From NCBI RefSeq assembly GCF_002778285.1, contig NZ_NESM01000001.1, forward strand, positions 1,010,529 to 1,074,528: a stretch of 64,000 bases of DNA. The letters are read 5' to 3'. Positions 34,493-42,338 of this stretch are shown piece after piece. Position 1 is the stretch's first letter. Each line of letters opens with the position of its first letter. Source of the DNA: Limnohabitans sp. 15K. Its GTDB lineage: Bacteria; Pseudomonadota; Gammaproteobacteria; Burkholderiales; Burkholderiaceae_C. The position numbers were made by a program, and so were the translations under genes. The notes beneath the pieces were generated by a model, which was not told the DNA's origin, ran no database searches, and worked only from the letters and a program-made list of their open reading frames with translations.

Positions 34493-35769
34493 ACCAACAC
34501 CTCGCGTGCATCGCTGATGCGCCCGCGCAAAGCCGAAGCCGCCACGGTGTAGGGCGAGGCCAGATACACGTTCACGCTGGCCGGGCCCATGCGGCCCTTG
34601 AAATTGCGCGCAGTGGTGGAGATCACGGTGGAGCCTTCTGGGAAAGTCGCGCCGTAGCCCGCACACGCACCGCAGCTGTTGGGCAGCACCGTGGCCCCGG
34701 CATCCAGCAAGGTTTGCATCACGCCTTCTTGTGTGGCCTGGGCTTGTTCACGGGCGCTGGCCGGGGCCACCATGAGCTGCACACCTGAGGCCACACGCTG
34801 GCCCTTGAGCACCGAAGCGGCGGCACGCAGGTCTTCGAGCTTGGCACCGGTGCAGGCGCCGATGTACGCAATGTTGGGTTGGATGTCTGAAAAATCGGCC
34901 ACATTCTTTGTGTTGGCCGGGCTGTGTGGCGCGGCCACTTGGGGGCTGAGGCTGCTCGCGTCAAAGCTGTGTTGTTCAAACTCAGCGTCTTCGTCGGTGT
35001 GCCAGTGCTCGGCCCCGGCCAACAGTTCGGGGGCCACACCAATGCCGCGCAGATAAGACAAGGTGGTCTCGTCTGCGGCGATCAAACCCGCCTGCGCGCC
35101 CATCTCAGCACTCATATTGGAGAGGGTCATGCGCTCGGCCATGCTCAGCGCCTGCACGGCAGGTCCGGCAAATTCGACCGCCTGGTATTGCCCGCCGTTC
35201 ATGCCAAAGCGCCCCACCATGTGCAGCATCATGTCTTTGGCCGACACACCCGCTTGTATACGACCGGACCAATGCATGCGCAAGGTGCGCGGCACCTGCA
35301 CCCAAATTTGGCCGGTGACGCACACGCCCAGCATTTCGGTCGCGCCGATGCCGAACATGTAGCAGCCAAACGCGCCGCCCGTGGGTGAATGCGAGTCGCC
35401 ACCCACACAAAACATGCCGGGCTTCAAATGGCCGCGCTCGGGCAGCACCACATGGCAAATACCTTCGCTGTCGATCACATGCGGCAGCTGCCATTGCTTG
35501 GCGGTGTCGCGTGTGATTTGGATGATTTTTTGGGCATCCGCATCTTGGGCGGGCACATAGTGGTCCAGCACCAGCACGACTTTGTTTTTGTCCCAAATCT
35601 CGGCCCCCAGCTCGTCGAGCATGGGCTTCAAGCGGCGCGGGCCGGAGGAGTCGTGGAACATGGCCAAGTCCACGTTGCAGGTGACCACCTCACCCACGGC
35701 CACATGGGTGCGGCCGGCAGCGCGGGCAATGAGTTTTTGCGCCAGGGTTTGCGACACAGCCGTGCTCAT
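34489..35769 (-). CDS. LeuC-like large subunit of an aconitase-family hydratase
   Basis: The 426-residue iron-sulfur subunit has cluster ligands at Cys306 (GACTGAKLEDL) and Cys366/Cys369 (NSCGACAGYG), with GGDSHSPTGGAFG and TARNFKGRMG as other family signatures. It pairs with the LeuD-like subunit downstream. Homologues include 3-isopropylmalate dehydratase, homoaconitase, maleate hydratase and dimethylmaleate hydratase. The region near residues 36-46 reads MFHDSSGPRRL, differing from the usual HD-TGP of LeuC. Its start overlaps the Bug receptor stop (ATGA), so uptake and hydration genes are physically coupled. Confidence 0.92.
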   Translation of the reverse strand: MSTAVSQTLAQKLIARAAGRTHVAVGEVVTCNVDLAMFHDSSGPRRLKPMLDELGAEIWDKNKVVLVLDHYVPAQDADAQKIIQITRDTAKQWQLPHVIDSEGICHVVLPERGHLKPGMFCVGGDSHSPTGGAFGCYMFGIGATEMLGVCVTGQIWVQVPRTLRMHWSGRIQAGVSAKDMMLHMVGRFGMNGGQYQAVEFAGPAVQALSMAERMTLSNMSAEMGAQAGLIAADETTLSYLRGIGVAPELLAGAEHWHTDEDAEFEQHSFDASSLSPQVAAPHSPANTKNVADFSDIQPNIAYIGACTGAKLEDLRAAASVLKGQRVASGVQLMVAPASAREQAQATQEGVMQTLLDAGATVLPNSCGACAGYGATFPEGSTVISTTARNFKGRMGPASVNVYLASPYTVAASALRGRISDAREVLV

Positions 35770-36743
35770 TCTGGTTTCGCTCCAGCGTACTGCACCACCT
35801 TGCGCCAGCGAACGATCTCGCTGTCGACAAACCGGGCAAATTCTTCCGGGCTGTTGCCCACAGGCGTGGCACCTTCGTTTTCGATGCGCCGCCTGACCTC
35901 GGGTGATTGCACTGCGGTACGCGCTGCATCGGCCATTTTTTTCGCCACATCGGGGCTCATGCGGCCAGGGCCGAACAGCCCAAACCAGGCACTGGACTCG
36001 TAACCCGGCAGGCTCTCTCCAATCGCGGGCACATCGGGGAAAGCCGCCAGTCGCTTGGCGCTGGTCACGCCCAGCGCCTTGAGCTTGCCCGCCTTGATGT
36101 GCGACTGCACATTGCCCACTGCCGCGAACATCAGGTCCACCTGACCGGCCAGCACGTCTTGCACCGCCGGGGCTGTGCCGCGGTAAGGGATGTTGACGAT
36201 GAACACACCCGCTTGCATCTTGAACGCGTCGCCCGCCATGTGGAGAGACGAGCCCAAAGCGCCAATGGCGAAGTTCAGTTGGCCTGGCTTGGCTTTGGCC
36301 AGTTTGACCAGCTCCGCTGCGTTGTTAGCAGGTAACTTGGGGTGCGCCACCAAAATCGATGGCGATGTGGACACCATGGTCAAGGGCGTGAAGTCCTTCA
36401 CGGGGTCAAACGGCAAACTGGGGTACAGCGAAGCGTTGATGGCGTGGCTGGTGAAGCTCATGAGCAAGGTATTGCCATCGGGTGCGGCCTTCGCTACAGC
36501 GTCAGCGGCCAGGTTGCCGCCCGCGCCAGGTTTGTTCTCGACCACCACGGTGCGGCCCAATTGCGTGCCCAGCACCTGTGCCAATGTGCGAGCCATGGTG
36601 TCGGTGGTGCCGCCAGCGGGGGCACCGACCAAAATTTTGATGGGCGGCTGCGTTTGAGCCTGTACATGGCCTGCGGCAAGGCCACAAGCCAAAGCAGCGG
36701 TCAGCAGCCAAGTGCGGCGTGAAAATTCGGTTCGAAGTGTCAT
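35766..36743 (-). CDS. Bug-family periplasmic solute receptor
   Basis: The 325-residue TctC-like receptor has a signal peptide MTLRTEFSRRTWLLTAALAC ending around VQAQT, then PPIKILVGAPAGGTTDTMA, VENKPGAGGNLAADAVAK and IPYRGTAPAVQDVLAGQ. ATG 36743 was chosen over 36806 as the start of the signal sequence. It lies between livF and the LeuC-like gene, an unusual mix of ABC-type and Bug-type uptake genes in one operon. Ligand unknown. Confidence 0.93.
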   Translation of the reverse strand: MTLRTEFSRRTWLLTAALACGLAAGHVQAQTQPPIKILVGAPAGGTTDTMARTLAQVLGTQLGRTVVVENKPGAGGNLAADAVAKAAPDGNTLLMSFTSHAINASLYPSLPFDPVKDFTPLTMVSTSPSILVAHPKLPANNAAELVKLAKAKPGQLNFAIGALGSSLHMAGDAFKMQAGVFIVNIPYRGTAPAVQDVLAGQVDLMFAAVGNVQSHIKAGKLKALGVTSAKRLAAFPDVPAIGESLPGYESSAWFGLFGPGRMSPDVAKKMADAARTAVQSPEVRRRIENEGATPVGNSPEEFARFVDSEIVRWRKVVQYAGAKPE

Positions 36744-36816
36744 GGCAAATCGGTTGAAATTGAAGGACCAATGGTCGGCATCGGCTTGGATCAAGACCTG
36801 ACTCAAGCCTGAAAAA

Positions 36817-37527
36817 TCACATGCCCAAATAAGCCTGCCGGAGCGTGTCGCTGGCCAGCAATGCTTGCGGCGTGCCCGAAAAACGTATCAGCCCGTTCTC
36901 CATCACGTAAGCCCGATCCGCGATGTCCAGCGACTGGCCTACGTTTTGCTCGACCAGCAAAATCGCCAAGCCACTGCTGCGCAACTGCGAAATCAGGCCG
37001 AACATTTCTTCGACCAACAGAGGCGACAAACCCAAGGAGGGCTCGTCCAAAATAAGCAAACGCGGCTCGGCCATCAGGCCCCGGCCAATGGCCAGCATTT
37101 GCTGCTCACCACCGCTGAGCGTGCCGGCCAATTGGGTCACGCGCTCTTTCAGGCGGGGGAAGGTCTCGTAAACTTTGTCCAAGTTTTGTTGCTTGCGCTC
37201 GCACCCTCGTGTGAAGGCCCCCAGCTCCAGGTTCTCGTGCACGCTCAGGTTGGGGAAAACCTTGCGGCCTTCGGGTACCTGGATCAAGCCCTGCATCACC
37301 ACCTGCCTTGAAGACCTGCCGGTCAGGTCATGGCCATCAAACTGCACTTGACCGGCTCGGGTCGCCACCAAGCCGCTGAGCGTGTGGTTGAGGGTGGTCT
37401 TGCCAGCGCCGTTGCTGCCCAAGAGCGCCACCAGCTCACCGGGCATGACGTGCACGTCCACACCGCGGAGCACCTCCACCGCACCATAGCCCGACTTCAG
37501 GCCCTGCACATTCAGCAAAGCGGTCAT
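36817..37527 (-). CDS. livF: branched-chain-type ABC transporter ATPase LivF
   Basis: The 236-residue ATPase has Walker A GSNGAGKTT (residues about 37-45), signature LSGGEQQML, Walker B LLILDEPSLGL, and the LivF-typical end RQAYLGM. It powers import with LivG. AGGAGG precedes ATG 37527; its start overlaps the livG stop (ATGA). It is part of livJ-H-M-G-F serving the catabolic operon, so the substrate need not be an amino acid. Confidence 0.95.
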   Translation of the reverse strand: MTALLNVQGLKSGYGAVEVLRGVDVHVMPGELVALLGSNGAGKTTLNHTLSGLVATRAGQVQFDGHDLTGRSSRQVVMQGLIQVPEGRKVFPNLSVHENLELGAFTRGCERKQQNLDKVYETFPRLKERVTQLAGTLSGGEQQMLAIGRGLMAEPRLLILDEPSLGLSPLLVEEMFGLISQLRSSGLAILLVEQNVGQSLDIADRAYVMENGLIRFSGTPQALLASDTLRQAYLGM

Positions 37528-38300
37528 CCCTGTGCCTCCTGAGCAGCCTGCGCTTGGGCTGCGTTCTTTTGCAATCGCTCAGCCGTGCCGTGACCCAAAT
37601 AGGCCTCGACCACGGCTTTGTTGTTCGTGACTTCTGCCGGTGTGCCTTGCGCAATCAGCTGACCTTGTGCCAGCACCCAGACCTCTTGCGCTAGGCTCAT
37701 CACCGCCTGCATGACGTGTTCGATCATCAGCACCGTCACACCACTTTGGGCAATGCCCTGCACCACCGGAATCATCTCGGCGATTTCTTGTGGATTCAGC
37801 CCAGCCAACACCTCATCGAGCAGCAGCAAACGTGGACGGGTGGCCAATGCACGCGCCAGTTCCAAGCGCTTACGACCCGCCACCGTCAGGTCGCTGGCCA
37901 GCTTGTCCAATTGCGGTGTGAGGCCTACCTGTTGCGCCACGGATTCTGCAAATTCGAGCGCTGGCGTGCGACTTGGCAAATGCAGATGCGCGCCGACAGC
38001 GATGTTTTCGCGCACGGTTTGCGCCGCAAAAGGTTGCACGATCTGGAAGGTGCGCGTCAGGCCCATGCGGGCGTTCAGGTGCGGCGCCTGGCCGGTGATG
38101 TCTTGCCCGGCAAAAACGACCTTGCCCGTATCGGGCGTGAGAAAGCCCGACATGAGTGCAAACAAAGTGGTCTTGCCCGCGCCATTGGGCCCGATCAGGG
38201 CGCTCAGGCGGCCTTCGGTCACCGATAGGCTCACGTTTTGCACGGCTTTGAGGCCACCAAAGGATTTGCCCACGCCCTCGATCTGCAGCAGCGCGCTCAT
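37524..38300 (-). CDS. livG: branched-chain-type ABC transporter ATPase LivG
   Basis: The 258-residue ATPase has Walker A GPNGAGKTT (about residues 37-45), Walker B LLLLDEVLAGL and the LivG-specific extended region LTRTFQIVQPFA. The signature region reads VAGRKRLELARAL instead of LSGGQ, as is common in LivG. ATGA overlaps link it with livM and livF. Companion of the 36817 ATPase. Confidence 0.95.
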   Translation of the reverse strand: MSALLQIEGVGKSFGGLKAVQNVSLSVTEGRLSALIGPNGAGKTTLFALMSGFLTPDTGKVVFAGQDITGQAPHLNARMGLTRTFQIVQPFAAQTVRENIAVGAHLHLPSRTPALEFAESVAQQVGLTPQLDKLASDLTVAGRKRLELARALATRPRLLLLDEVLAGLNPQEIAEMIPVVQGIAQSGVTVLMIEHVMQAVMSLAQEVWVLAQGQLIAQGTPAEVTNNKAVVEAYLGHGTAERLQKNAAQAQAAQEAQG

Positions 38301-39274
38301 GGTTTGTCTCCGTCAGACTTCTGGCCGCGCAGCCACTGCAGCGGCGTGGTGGTGCCTAGGCCCGCAATGCCGCGTGGCAAGAACATCACGATGACAATCA
38401 ACACCACGCCATAAATGACCATGTTGATGCCAGGCAACTGCCCAAACAGATTGCGCGTGAGGTCGGCGAGGATGTGCAGACTCACGGCACCGAGCAGCGG
38501 TCCCCAGAGTGTTCCCAAACCGCCCACAATCGCACCCACCAAAGCCTCGACCGAGGTGTGGGAGCCAAAAGCAATGCCCGGATCGATGTACTGGAAGACC
38601 TGCAAGTAAAACGCACCTGCTGCCCCCATCAGGCCGCCCGACAAAATGGTGGCGATCAGTTTGACGCTGAAGGGGTTGACGCCAATGGCACGCGCCGCGT
38701 CTTCGTTGTCGCGCACCGCTTGCAGGTAAGCGCCAAATCGCGAGTGGCGCAGCCAAGCCGTGAGGCACAGCGCCAACGTGACCAGGCCCAGCATCAGCCA
38801 AATGAAACCAGCACGGTTGCCAAACTGCATGTTGGCCGCCGACTCTTTGAGCGGCAGCATCAGACCTACGCCCGCACCGGTGAAGGGCGCCGAGGTGGCC
38901 AAAATGCGGAACACCTCGGCAAAAGCCAGTGTGACCAGCGCAAAGTAAGAGCCCTTGAGGCCATAACGGAACGAGGCCGCGCCGACAAAAGCGCCCACCC
39001 CCGCCGCGAAGGCCATGGCCAAGGGCAAAGCCACCCAGGGGCTCAAGCCCCACTGCATTTGCGCAATGGCTTGCACATAAGCGCCCGTTCCAAAGAACAA
39101 AGCATGGCCGAAGGAAAACTGTCCACCAAAACCGCCCAGCACGTTCCAGGCTTGCGACAGCAAACAGGCGTAAAGCGCGGTCATGACAAAGTTAAGCATC
39201 ACGCCCGACTGCGTGAAAAACGGCACCACGCCGACCACCAGCACAAACAGCGCGATGTTGCGAAAGTCTTTCAT
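38297..39274 (-). CDS. livM: branched-chain-type ABC permease LivM
   Basis: The 325-residue permease has about 8-10 membrane segments and the family motifs LSQAWNVLGGFGGQFSFGHA and AIGVNPFSVKLIATILSGGL (EAA-like coupling loop). It forms the channel with LivH. Start ATG 39274 overlaps the livH stop; its stop overlaps livG. Confidence 0.95.
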   Translation of the reverse strand: MKDFRNIALFVLVVGVVPFFTQSGVMLNFVMTALYACLLSQAWNVLGGFGGQFSFGHALFFGTGAYVQAIAQMQWGLSPWVALPLAMAFAAGVGAFVGAASFRYGLKGSYFALVTLAFAEVFRILATSAPFTGAGVGLMLPLKESAANMQFGNRAGFIWLMLGLVTLALCLTAWLRHSRFGAYLQAVRDNEDAARAIGVNPFSVKLIATILSGGLMGAAGAFYLQVFQYIDPGIAFGSHTSVEALVGAIVGGLGTLWGPLLGAVSLHILADLTRNLFGQLPGINMVIYGVVLIVIVMFLPRGIAGLGTTTPLQWLRGQKSDGDKP

Positions 39275-40143
39275 GCCTTCGCTCCAAAAAATCCTTGTGG
39301 CCTGAGCAAAAGCACCACAATGAAAATCACAAAAATGCCCACTTGGCCCAGAGATTCGCCCAGGAGCAAACCGCCCAACGACTCAACCACACCAATCAGC
39401 AAACCGCCCAGCAAGGCGCCGGCAAAGCTGCCCATGCCGCCCAGCACCACGATGGTGAAAGCCACCAGCACAAAGCCGTTGCCCACCTGCGGATTGACGT
39501 AATAAGCCGGCATCAAAAAGCAAGCCGCAGCGCCCAGACTGGCCAACCCCAAGCCAAAACACATGGCATACACATGGTCCACATCGATGCCCATCAAGCG
39601 TGCACCTTGCTTTTCTTTGGACACCGCACGGATGGCACGGCCCAGATCGGTCTTTTGCACAATGAGCAGCATCACGGCCGACACCACCAAGGCCCCCGCA
39701 AAGGACACCAGTTTGGGCAGCGCGATGAAGGCGGGCCCGATCTCGACGGTGGTCAAGGTGTACGCCGTTTCAATGGTGCGGGTGTCGGACTTGAAGAACA
39801 ACAGCGCCAAGTTTTCGAGCACGATGGAAATGCCCAGCGTGACCAGCAAGATGTTTTCATCCTTGCCATGACTGGCCCGGTTGATGACGCCGCGCTGCAA
39901 TACATAGCCCAACACAAACATGGCGGGCACCATGATGGGCAGGGCCATGTAGGGATCGACCCCGAGCTTTTCCTTGAGCATGTACACGCCATACAGCGCC
40001 ACCATCAAAGCCGCGCCATGCGCAAAATTGATGATGTGCAGGACGCCATAAATCAGCGTCAAGCCCAGCGCAATCAGTGCATAAACGGCACCGGTGGTGA
40101 TGCCGTTGAGCAGCGAAGGAAACAGGATGTTGAAGTCCAGCAT
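39271..40143 (-). CDS. livH: branched-chain-type ABC permease LivH
   Basis: The 290-residue permease has about 8 membrane segments, starts LLNGITTGAVYALIALGLTL and contains GVLHIINFAHGAALM plus the coupling loop RAIRAVSKEKQGARLMGID. It is located 37 bp after the substrate-binding protein gene. With LivM it forms the transmembrane pore. Confidence 0.95.
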   Translation of the reverse strand: MLDFNILFPSLLNGITTGAVYALIALGLTLIYGVLHIINFAHGAALMVALYGVYMLKEKLGVDPYMALPIMVPAMFVLGYVLQRGVINRASHGKDENILLVTLGISIVLENLALLFFKSDTRTIETAYTLTTVEIGPAFIALPKLVSFAGALVVSAVMLLIVQKTDLGRAIRAVSKEKQGARLMGIDVDHVYAMCFGLGLASLGAAACFLMPAYYVNPQVGNGFVLVAFTIVVLGGMGSFAGALLGGLLIGVVESLGGLLLGESLGQVGIFVIFIVVLLLRPQGFFGAKA

Positions 40144-40180
40144 CGGGGATCTTTCAGGTCAGCGCAAGCTCAATGCCGGT

Positions 40181-41383
40181 TCAGCCCTTGAGCGGGAAGA
40201 TCGGCTCGATTTCACGGTAATCGCGCGGCACGATCACCTTGATGTCGCCTTTGTAGACTTGGGTCATCAAGGGCTGTGCGCCCATGTTCTGGCCGTTCAC
40301 AAACTGTGTGGGGCCATACGGCATGATGTGGTTCGCAAACTTGCTGGAAGCCAGCGCGTCGGTGATGGCGGCGCGGTCGGGCGACTTGGCACGCTCAATC
40401 GCATCGGCCAGCAGCATCATGGCGGTGTAGGTCATGAACACTTCGTAGCTGAAGAACTGGCCTTGCGCTTCGACGCGCTTTTTGAGTTCGGCCGAGCGCT
40501 TGTCCTTGGGGTTGAACCAGTGGTTGCAGTCGATGATGCCGTTGGCCGCTTCTGGAAACTCTTTGACGAACTTGTAGCTCGAAGCCGCACCGCCCAGCAC
40601 CGAATAAATCGCCTTGGGCGTGATTTTTTGCTGTTGCAAGGTGCGCACCAGAAGAGCGTATTCGTTGTAATAGTTGGCCGGAATCAGGATGTCAGGGTTG
40701 ACCTGCTTGATGCGCAGGGCAATGTTGTTGAAGTCACGCGTGGGGTTGGCGTGCTTGATGATTTCTTTCACCTCATAGCCGTAACCGGGCAGTTCTTTGG
40801 CCAGCAGGTTGGCGGTGCCTGTACCGAACAAGGACTCTTCGTGCACGATCATCACCGTGCGGGCGGGCTTGCCTGCTGCGGTGTTCAAAACGTGCAGGCT
40901 GGACACGGCCACTTCAGCGCACTTTTTGTAGCCAGGACCAAAGCGGAAGGTGTTTTTCAGGCCGCGTTCGACGATCTGGTCGGCCACGCCGACATCGACC
41001 ACATGGGGCAGGTTGTATTTGGCCGCCGCTTGTGTCGTGGCCAAGCAAATGGCCGATGCAAAGGCACCGACCACGGCGCTCACACCGGCTTCGTTCATTT
41101 TTTCAATTTCGGCCGTGCCGACCTGTGGGCTCGACTGCGCATCGCCCAGCATGGCCTCGATTTTGGCGCCGCCCAGCGACTTGATGCCACCGGCCTTGTT
41201 GATGTCCTCAATCGCCATCAAGGCGCCCATGCGGCACTGCTGGCCCGAGTAAGCCAAGGCACCGGTCACGGGGTGCAAAACACCGACTTTGACAGGCTTG
41301 GGTTGCGCCCCGCCCACCAGTGGAAACGCGAGTGCCGAAGCCGCAGCAGCGGACTGGCCCATGAAAGTGCGACGTGAGGTCAT
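40181..41383 (-). CDS. ABC transporter substrate-binding protein (LivJ/LivK type) with Tat signal
   Basis: The 400-residue periplasmic binding protein belongs to the Leu/Ile/Val or amide-binding (type 1) family: KPVKVGVLHPVTGALAYSGQ, then RMGALMAIEDINKAGG and AVVGAFASAICLATTQAA. The N-terminus MTSRRTFMGQSAAAASALAF contains a classical twin-arginine motif (SRRTFMG), so it is probably exported folded. It is the first transport gene after the GntR regulator (19 bp). Relatives bind amides, urea and aromatic acids as well as amino acids, which fits a cyclic-amide catabolic operon. Confidence 0.93.
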   Translation of the reverse strand: MTSRRTFMGQSAAAASALAFPLVGGAQPKPVKVGVLHPVTGALAYSGQQCRMGALMAIEDINKAGGIKSLGGAKIEAMLGDAQSSPQVGTAEIEKMNEAGVSAVVGAFASAICLATTQAAAKYNLPHVVDVGVADQIVERGLKNTFRFGPGYKKCAEVAVSSLHVLNTAAGKPARTVMIVHEESLFGTGTANLLAKELPGYGYEVKEIIKHANPTRDFNNIALRIKQVNPDILIPANYYNEYALLVRTLQQQKITPKAIYSVLGGAASSYKFVKEFPEAANGIIDCNHWFNPKDKRSAELKKRVEAQGQFFSYEVFMTYTAMMLLADAIERAKSPDRAAITDALASSKFANHIMPYGPTQFVNGQNMGAQPLMTQVYKGDIKVIVPRDYREIEPIFPLKG

Positions 41384-41402
41384 GAGAACATCCTTTTGAA
41401 AG

Positions 41403-42206
41403 TCAATGAAAGTTAGCGGACAACTCTTGGCTTACCCACACCTTGGCATCGATGCTGCCAACGCGGGATAACTGCATTTGGTATTCATACCGGTCCGGTC
41501 GGTACAAGCCATGCAACCATTGAACGGGACGGTCGTCCTCGTCGTAAATCAAACGCCGCACCGCCAACAAGGCCGAGCCGACGGACACATCCAGGTGCTG
41601 GGCCATGCCCACATCGGCCAAGCGGGCCGAGATGGTTTGCTCGGCCCTGCCCACCTTTACGCCAGATTCTTCGAGCAGCACAAGGATAGGTTTTTGAGCC
41701 AGCTCGCGCTTGCCAAAGCCGGCCGAAATCGCATCGGGCACCCAGGTGGTGATGTGAGAGAGCGGGCCTTCGGGCGTGCTGCGCACGCGCTCGGCTTTTT
41801 GAACCATGGTCATGGCGGGCAACTTCAATGCTGCAGCGACATCCACGGGTGCACGCATGTGCTCCACACTGAGCACCTTGACCTTGGTGCGCATGCCCAT
41901 GGTGACCAAGTTTTCCAGCAAACCCGTCAGGCGCGCCTGCTGACCCGTGGCCATGGTGGAGGCCTGCATCTGTACCTGCTGCGATCGTGCCGACACAGGC
42001 CGTGTTCCGCGGCCGGGCTCCCGTTGAATCAAGCCCTCTTCGGCCAGTTGCGACAAAGCCCGGCGCACCGTGACACGGGCCACGCCAAACTGCCCCATCA
42101 AGGCCAGCTCACCTGGCAAGCCCTCGTCAAACCGACCCTCGCGCAATTGCTCACGCAGCACCAGATAGACCTGGTGGTATTTGGGCAATGGCAGATGGGC
42201 ATCCAT
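41403..42206 (-). CDS. GntR-family regulator with UTRA domain (HutC type)
   Basis: The 267-residue regulator has an N-terminal winged helix (PGELALMGQFGVARVTVRRA, LSQLAEEGLIQREPGRGTRP) and a C-terminal UTRA ligand-binding domain from about residue 95 (ITTWVPDAISAGF; VRRLIYDEDDRPVQW). HutC-type proteins sense small pathway metabolites. It lies at the head of the operon on the same strand as livJ, so it is probably autoregulated. ATG 42206 fits homologues better than the in-frame upstream start at 42242. Confidence 0.92.
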   Translation of the reverse strand: MDAHLPLPKYHQVYLVLREQLREGRFDEGLPGELALMGQFGVARVTVRRALSQLAEEGLIQREPGRGTRPVSARSQQVQMQASTMATGQQARLTGLLENLVTMGMRTKVKVLSVEHMRAPVDVAAALKLPAMTMVQKAERVRSTPEGPLSHITTWVPDAISAGFGKRELAQKPILVLLEESGVKVGRAEQTISARLADVGMAQHLDVSVGSALLAVRRLIYDEDDRPVQWLHGLYRPDRYEYQMQLSRVGSIDAKVWVSQELSANFH

Positions 42207-42231
42207 GGCCACAATCGTCCAACAGTCCCAT

Positions 42232-42271
42232 TGTCCTGTCAATAGAACATTCAGGTCTTATGTATAGGACA
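42232..42271. promoter_or_regulatory. candidate HutC/GntR operator region
   Basis: TGTCCT (42232-42237) and AGGACA (42266-42271) are perfect inverted copies about three turns apart. TGTATAGGACA (42261-42271) resembles the GntR-type GT(A/C)TA(G/T)AC pattern with one inserted base, and TGTCAATAGAACA (42237-42249) is a second TGT...ACA element. The site is immediately upstream of the UTRA regulator gene. Confidence 0.5.
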
Positions 42272-42273
42272 TT

Positions 42274-42295
42274 TCATCAGGGATTTCCCTGATGA
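42274..42295. terminator. perfect 10-bp hairpin between the acyl-CoA ligase and GntR genes
   Basis: TCATCAGGGA (42274-42283) and TCCCTGATGA (42286-42295), 2-base centre. It lies 43 bp beyond the ligase stop on the same strand. It lacks a U tract, so it may be a weak terminator, an mRNA-stabilising hairpin, or a second operator. Confidence 0.45.
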
Positions 42296-42338
42296 CCCCA
42301 CACCACCCTGGCGCCCGGATCGCACCCAGGAAAGCTGT

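Noticed and set aside
33989-35769. LeuC/LeuD considered as leucine biosynthesis genes
   Set aside because: No leuA or leuB beside them and they are embedded, with ATGA overlaps, in a catabolic operon.
38555-38575. TGTGGGAGC-like string as a second REP copy
   Set aside because: Lies inside livM coding sequence without an inverted partner; coincidence.
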